Assembly: GCA_002435785.1 (NCBI GenBank) | Contig: DIUC01000057.1 | Location: 18,109 to 82,108, forward strand | Length of the DNA: 64,000 nt | From: Saprospiraceae bacterium UBA6168 | Lineage (GTDB): Bacteria; Bacteroidota; Bacteroidia; Chitinophagales; Saprospiraceae | Direction of reading: 5' to 3' | Shown: one piece after another, positions 61,272 through 64,000 of the stretch | How the letters are laid out: each line of letters opens with the position of its first letter | How positions within the stretch are numbered: the first letter of the stretch is position 1 | Made by a program: the position numbers and the translations under genes | The notes under the pieces: generated by a model | The model's database searches: none | Told to the model about the DNA's origin: nothing | The model's input: the letters and a program-made list of their open reading frames with translations, nothing else

Positions 61272-62675
61272 ATGAAATACGACGTTACCGTCATCGGCTC
61301 CGGCCCCGGCGGCTATGTGGCCGCCATCCGTTGCGCCCAGTTGGGCCTCAAGACCGCCATCATTGAGCGCTATGGCGTGCTCGGCGGCACCTGCCTCAAC
61401 GTGGGCTGCATCCCCTCCAAGGCGCTGCTCGACAGCTCCGAACATTACCACAATGCCAAGCACAAGTTCGAGCTGCACGGCATCGGTGTCACCGGCCTCA
61501 AGGTCAACATGCCGCAGATGGTCAAGCGCAAAAACGAAGTGGTGGAAGCCACCACGAAGGGCATTGATTTTTTGATGAAGAAAAACAAGATTGATGTCTT
61601 CACCGGGCATGGCTCGTTCGTGAGTGCCAACAAAATCAGCATCGCCAAAGCGGACGGGACAGCACAAGAAATCGAAACGGACAAGGCCATCATCGCCACT
61701 GGCTCCAAGCCCATTACGCCGGAGGCGTTCAACTATGACAAAAAACGGGTCATCACCAGCACCGAAGCACTGAACATTGACGCTGTGCCAAAGCGCATGG
61801 TCATCATCGGTGGCGGCGTCATCGGGCTGGAATTGGGGTCAGTCTATGCCCGCCTCGGCACGGAGGTGGAGGTGGTGGAGTTCCTCGACCGCATCATCCC
61901 GACCATGGATGGCGATTGCAGCAAGGAACTCCAGCGGGCGCTGAAAGGCTTGGGCATGAAATTTCACCTAAAACACAAGGTGAACACCGTGACCGCCACC
62001 AAGAAAGGCGTGACCGTGGAGGTGCAAAAGCGGGACAGCGAGGAGAAATTCAACCTCGAAGCCGACTACTGCCTCGTAGCCATTGGCCGCAGGCCCTACA
62101 CCGACAACCTTGGACTCGAAAACGCCGGGGTGGAAAAAGATGAAAAAGGCCGCATCGCTGTGGACCACCACCTGCAAACCAACGTTCCGGGCATCTATGC
62201 CATTGGCGACGTGGTGCAGGGCGCCATGCTTGCCCACAAGGCAGAGGAAGAAGGCGTATTCGTGGCTGAGACCATCGCCGGCCAACAGCCGCATATTGAC
62301 TACAACCTCATCCCCGGTGTGGTTTATACTTGGCCGGAGGTGGCCAGCGTGGGACAAACAGAGGAGCAATTAAAAGCAGCGGGCGTACCCTATAAAGCGG
62401 GCAAATTTCCGATGAAAGCCCTGGGCCGTGCCCGTGCCAGCACCGATACGGAGGGCATGGTAAAGATATTGGCACACAAAGAAACCGACGAAATACTCGG
62501 TATGCACATCGTCGGCGCACGTGCTGCCGACCTGATTGCGGATGGCGTGACCCTGATGGAGTTCCGAGCCTCCGCCGAGGACTGTGCCCGCATGAGCCAT
62601 GCGCACCCAACTTATGCGGAAGCGATTAAGGAGGCGGCGCTGGCGGCTACGGGGGATAGGGCGCTGCATATATAG
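61272..62675 (+). CDS. lpdA: dihydrolipoyl dehydrogenase
   Basis: E3 component that reoxidises dihydrolipoamide in 2-oxoacid dehydrogenase complexes and the glycine cleavage system, using FAD and NAD+. 467 residues. FAD motif VIGSGPGGYVAA (6-17), redox disulfide in GGTCLNVGCIPSKAL (Cys near 40 and 45), NAD-binding IIGGGVIGLELGSVYARLG (near 179-197), second FAD site VPGIYAIGDVVQGAMLAHKAEEEG (split: IYAIGDVV near 311) and the catalytic His-Glu pair in SHAHPTYAEAIKEA near the C terminus. No E1 or E2 genes lie in the window. A long inverted repeat and a bidirectional terminator follow. Confidence 0.97.
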   Translation: MKYDVTVIGSGPGGYVAAIRCAQLGLKTAIIERYGVLGGTCLNVGCIPSKALLDSSEHYHNAKHKFELHGIGVTGLKVNMPQMVKRKNEVVEATTKGIDFLMKKNKIDVFTGHGSFVSANKISIAKADGTAQEIETDKAIIATGSKPITPEAFNYDKKRVITSTEALNIDAVPKRMVIIGGGVIGLELGSVYARLGTEVEVVEFLDRIIPTMDGDCSKELQRALKGLGMKFHLKHKVNTVTATKKGVTVEVQKRDSEEKFNLEADYCLVAIGRRPYTDNLGLENAGVEKDEKGRIAVDHHLQTNVPGIYAIGDVVQGAMLAHKAEEEGVFVAETIAGQQPHIDYNLIPGVVYTWPEVASVGQTEEQLKAAGVPYKAGKFPMKALGRARASTDTEGMVKILAHKETDEILGMHIVGARAADLIADGVTLMEFRASAEDCARMSHAHPTYAEAIKEAALAATGDRALHI

Positions 62676-62699
62676 TCATTATGGAGTCATTTACTTCGT

Positions 62700-62818
62700 G
62701 TCATTGGTCATTTACTTCGTGTCATTAGTCATTAGTCATTAGTCATTAGTCATTGTAGCATATTATGCTAAAGCTATAATGACTAATGACTAATGACACG
62801 AAGTAAATGACCAATGAC
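62700..62818. repeat. 41-bp perfect inverted repeat (GTCATTA heptamers)
   Basis: 62700-62740 is perfectly complementary to 62778-62818 over 41 bases. Two extra AGTCATT heptamers lie in the left side of the loop. It follows lpdA and is convergent with the 255-residue unknown gene. Confidence 0.95.
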
Positions 62819-62820
62819 AA

Positions 62821-62856
62821 AAAAGGGCAAAGCGGAAATATCCACTTTGCCCTTTT
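62821..62856. terminator. bidirectional terminator
   Basis: AAAAGGGCAAAG (62821-62832) pairs perfectly with 62845-62856; A and T runs at both ends. It lies between lpdA and the convergent unknown gene. Confidence 0.9.
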
Positions 62857-62876
62857 CTATTACAGTCAAAACCATT

Positions 62877-63644
62877 TCAAGCAGCGGGTGGCAGCCCTAT
62901 CGGCTTTGGCACCACCACGATCAGCTTCTCGGAAGCATCGCCCTCGGGCACATCGCCGTTCATCATTTGCACCTGATAGGTATAGGTCACAAACTGGACG
63001 CCCTCGGCAAAGGTGGCACGGTCGGTGATGCTGCTCTTATTGGTGGAAGTGAGGTACGCTACCTCGTCCGTAGCCGTTCGGCTGACGAAGACATTGGCCA
63101 TCAGCCCGCTGAACCTGTCGCCCCGCTTGATGGTCAGCGTAACGACATTGCCTGCTACTTTTGCTTTTATGATAGGCGCATTTCCCACTACACTTTGGTG
63201 CGGGTTGCCGGATGCCTCGATGGCTTCCGTGGTGGTGGGCTTCACCAGTTTCAGGTCGGTCTTGATGATATCGCTGCACAATGGGTTGGCAAGTATGATC
63301 TCGGCTATAGCAATGGCACGTTTGAAAACATTGGGCAGCGACGACACATCGGCATCCAGTTCAAGGGTGAACGCCTCCAGCTCCACGGGCACGTTGGGCT
63401 CGGCGGGGTTTTGGTCAAAAAGCGCATCCTTGAACAACCTCACCTTTTTGGCCTGTCCTATCATATTGTCCAATATCTTCATAATCCTTTCCAACAGGGA
63501 ACTGCTGGCCACGATTTCGTCCACCCATGCTTGCGGTATGCCGAACTGAACGGCATAGTCGGGCAGTTTATCAGCAAAGTTGATGAGCCAAGCTAAGCGG
63601 AACGCTTCGGATTTGGTAAGAAAAAACGGGGATTTAGTTGTCAT
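62877..63644 (-). CDS. unknown protein with helical head and beta-sandwich tail (255 aa)
   Basis: No named family recognised. Residues 1-130 are helical and begin KSEAFRLAWLINFADKLPDY, ending around RAIAIAEIILANPLCSD. Residues ~135-245 look like a fibronectin-type-III-like fold: APIIKAKVAGNVVTLTIKRG, FVTYTYQVQMMNGD and SEKLIVVV. No signal peptide. The same length as the 15.4-kb unknown (255) is probably chance, but both belong to the class of repetitive small unknowns common in this phylum. The ATG at 63644 is preceded by AT-rich DNA and, further up, by a GC-rich 21-nt repeat. It ends next to a bidirectional terminator, so it is likely expressed. Confidence 0.78.
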   Translation of the reverse strand: MTTKSPFFLTKSEAFRLAWLINFADKLPDYAVQFGIPQAWVDEIVASSSLLERIMKILDNMIGQAKKVRLFKDALFDQNPAEPNVPVELEAFTLELDADVSSLPNVFKRAIAIAEIILANPLCSDIIKTDLKLVKPTTTEAIEASGNPHQSVVGNAPIIKAKVAGNVVTLTIKRGDRFSGLMANVFVSRTATDEVAYLTSTNKSSITDRATFAEGVQFVTYTYQVQMMNGDVPEGDASEKLIVVVPKPIGLPPAA

Positions 63645-63833
63645 AAGACTGGGTTTAATGTTGAAAAAATAAATTGATTACCGTTGTCAGGAAAGTCTTT
63701 TATCTCTCACACGCAGCCTCAAAAACCAATGACAGAAAATTGCCAAGTATCGTGCCAACATTGTTTTTTCGATTGCATTTTTTTTGAATGCAACGACCCA
63801 ATCCGCAACGCCTTTCATACGCCTGATACTACC
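63645..63833. other. AT-rich region upstream of the 255-residue unknown gene
   Basis: Presumably holds the minus-strand promoter; no clear box is seen. No supportable gene; a plus-strand frame here only gains length by running into the repeat that follows. Confidence 0.4.
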
Positions 63834-64000
63834 GCCGCAGTATTTGCGGCGGGTGCCGCAATATTTGCGGCGGGCAGCGCAATGTTTGCGGCGGGTGGCG
63901 CAGGTAGTGGAACCTCTTGGCGCAGTTACTGCGGCGGTGGGTTCCACTACCTGCGGCGGTAGGTTCCACTTACTGCGGCACCCGCCGCAAATACTGCGGC
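63834..64000. repeat. GC-rich 21-nt repeats with a 27-bp perfect inverted repeat at the window end
   Basis: Units of GCGGCGGGTGCCGCAATATT+T with 21-nt period begin near 63845. 63834-63860 is perfectly complementary to 63974-64000, the last bases of the window. An inner pair, GGTAGTGGAACC (63903-63914) with 63940-63951, is also perfect. The element may continue beyond the window. Confidence 0.92.

Noticed and set aside
63684..63962. 92-residue open frame with AAGAAIF heptads
   Set aside because: Its length comes only from the 21-nt GC-rich repeat; no start context and no protein resemblance in the first part.

Overview
The window looks like chromosomal DNA of a free-living Bacteroidota bacterium, most likely from the Saprospiria/Chitinophagia side of the phylum; that placement is inferred from gene content only. 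The evidence is a giant adhesin with a gliding-motility/type IX secretion (T9SS) type B C-terminal domain next to a PorP/SprF-family gene, PorE-like OmpA proteins, a short primary sigma factor without region 1.1, TAnnTTTG promoter boxes, start codons without Shine-Dalgarno sequences, and a crtI-crtB-crtZ carotenoid cluster. I see no tRNA, rRNA, IS element, prophage or CRISPR array.

Layout. 0-9.5 kb: M23 peptidase (-), aspS, mazG, YpdA-type flavoprotein (-), a VWA protein, prs, and two cysteine-free ArsR-type regulators (-). 9.7-14.8 kb: tsaB (-) divergent from prfA, then the carotenoid genes. 14.8-31 kb is the accessory part: a repeat-rich spacer, an internally duplicated 255-residue unknown protein, a 7.2-kb adhesin gene with its PorP/SprF partner and a PorE-like OmpA protein, a small lipoprotein (-) and a lamin-tail surface protein (-). 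31-44.7 kb: dnaN, an MsbA-like ABC exporter, a CBS protein, an APP1-type phosphatase (-), a START-like protein (-), rpoD, an unknown anchored protein (-), an Lrp/AsnC regulator (-), an S41 protease, a hotdog thioesterase, an ABM protein, a Gfo/Idh/MocA oxidoreductase and an amidohydrolase. 44.7-53.6 kb: korA-korB (-), a small membrane protein (-), a deleted AAA ATPase remnant, ftcD, a Na+/Ca2+ exchanger, an M15 peptidase and a TPR protein. 53.8-63.6 kb: a TPR-propeller-OmpA (PorE-architecture) protein, a LytS/LytTR two-component pair, a GPx-like protein, holB, ricT, lpdA and a second 255-residue unknown (-).

The most unusual signal is between genes. At ten or more junctions between co-directional genes there is a long inverted repeat built from short (7-9 nt) reiterated words. 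The 5' arm, rich in G, follows or overlaps the stop codon of the upstream gene. The 3' arm, almost without G, runs up to the start codon of the next gene. The polarity follows transcription (the korA-korB copy on the minus strand is also turned round), and the words fall into families shared by distant junctions (GTTGATA; ATTGTTGAATT; GGTTTAGAAGG; GGTATTAGG; AGTTGGCAGTT). I do not recognise this as a named element. It could act as intergenic attenuator/terminator plus SD-less ribosome landing sequence. Longer 21-nt period relatives occur at 4.8, 15.1 and 63.9 kb.
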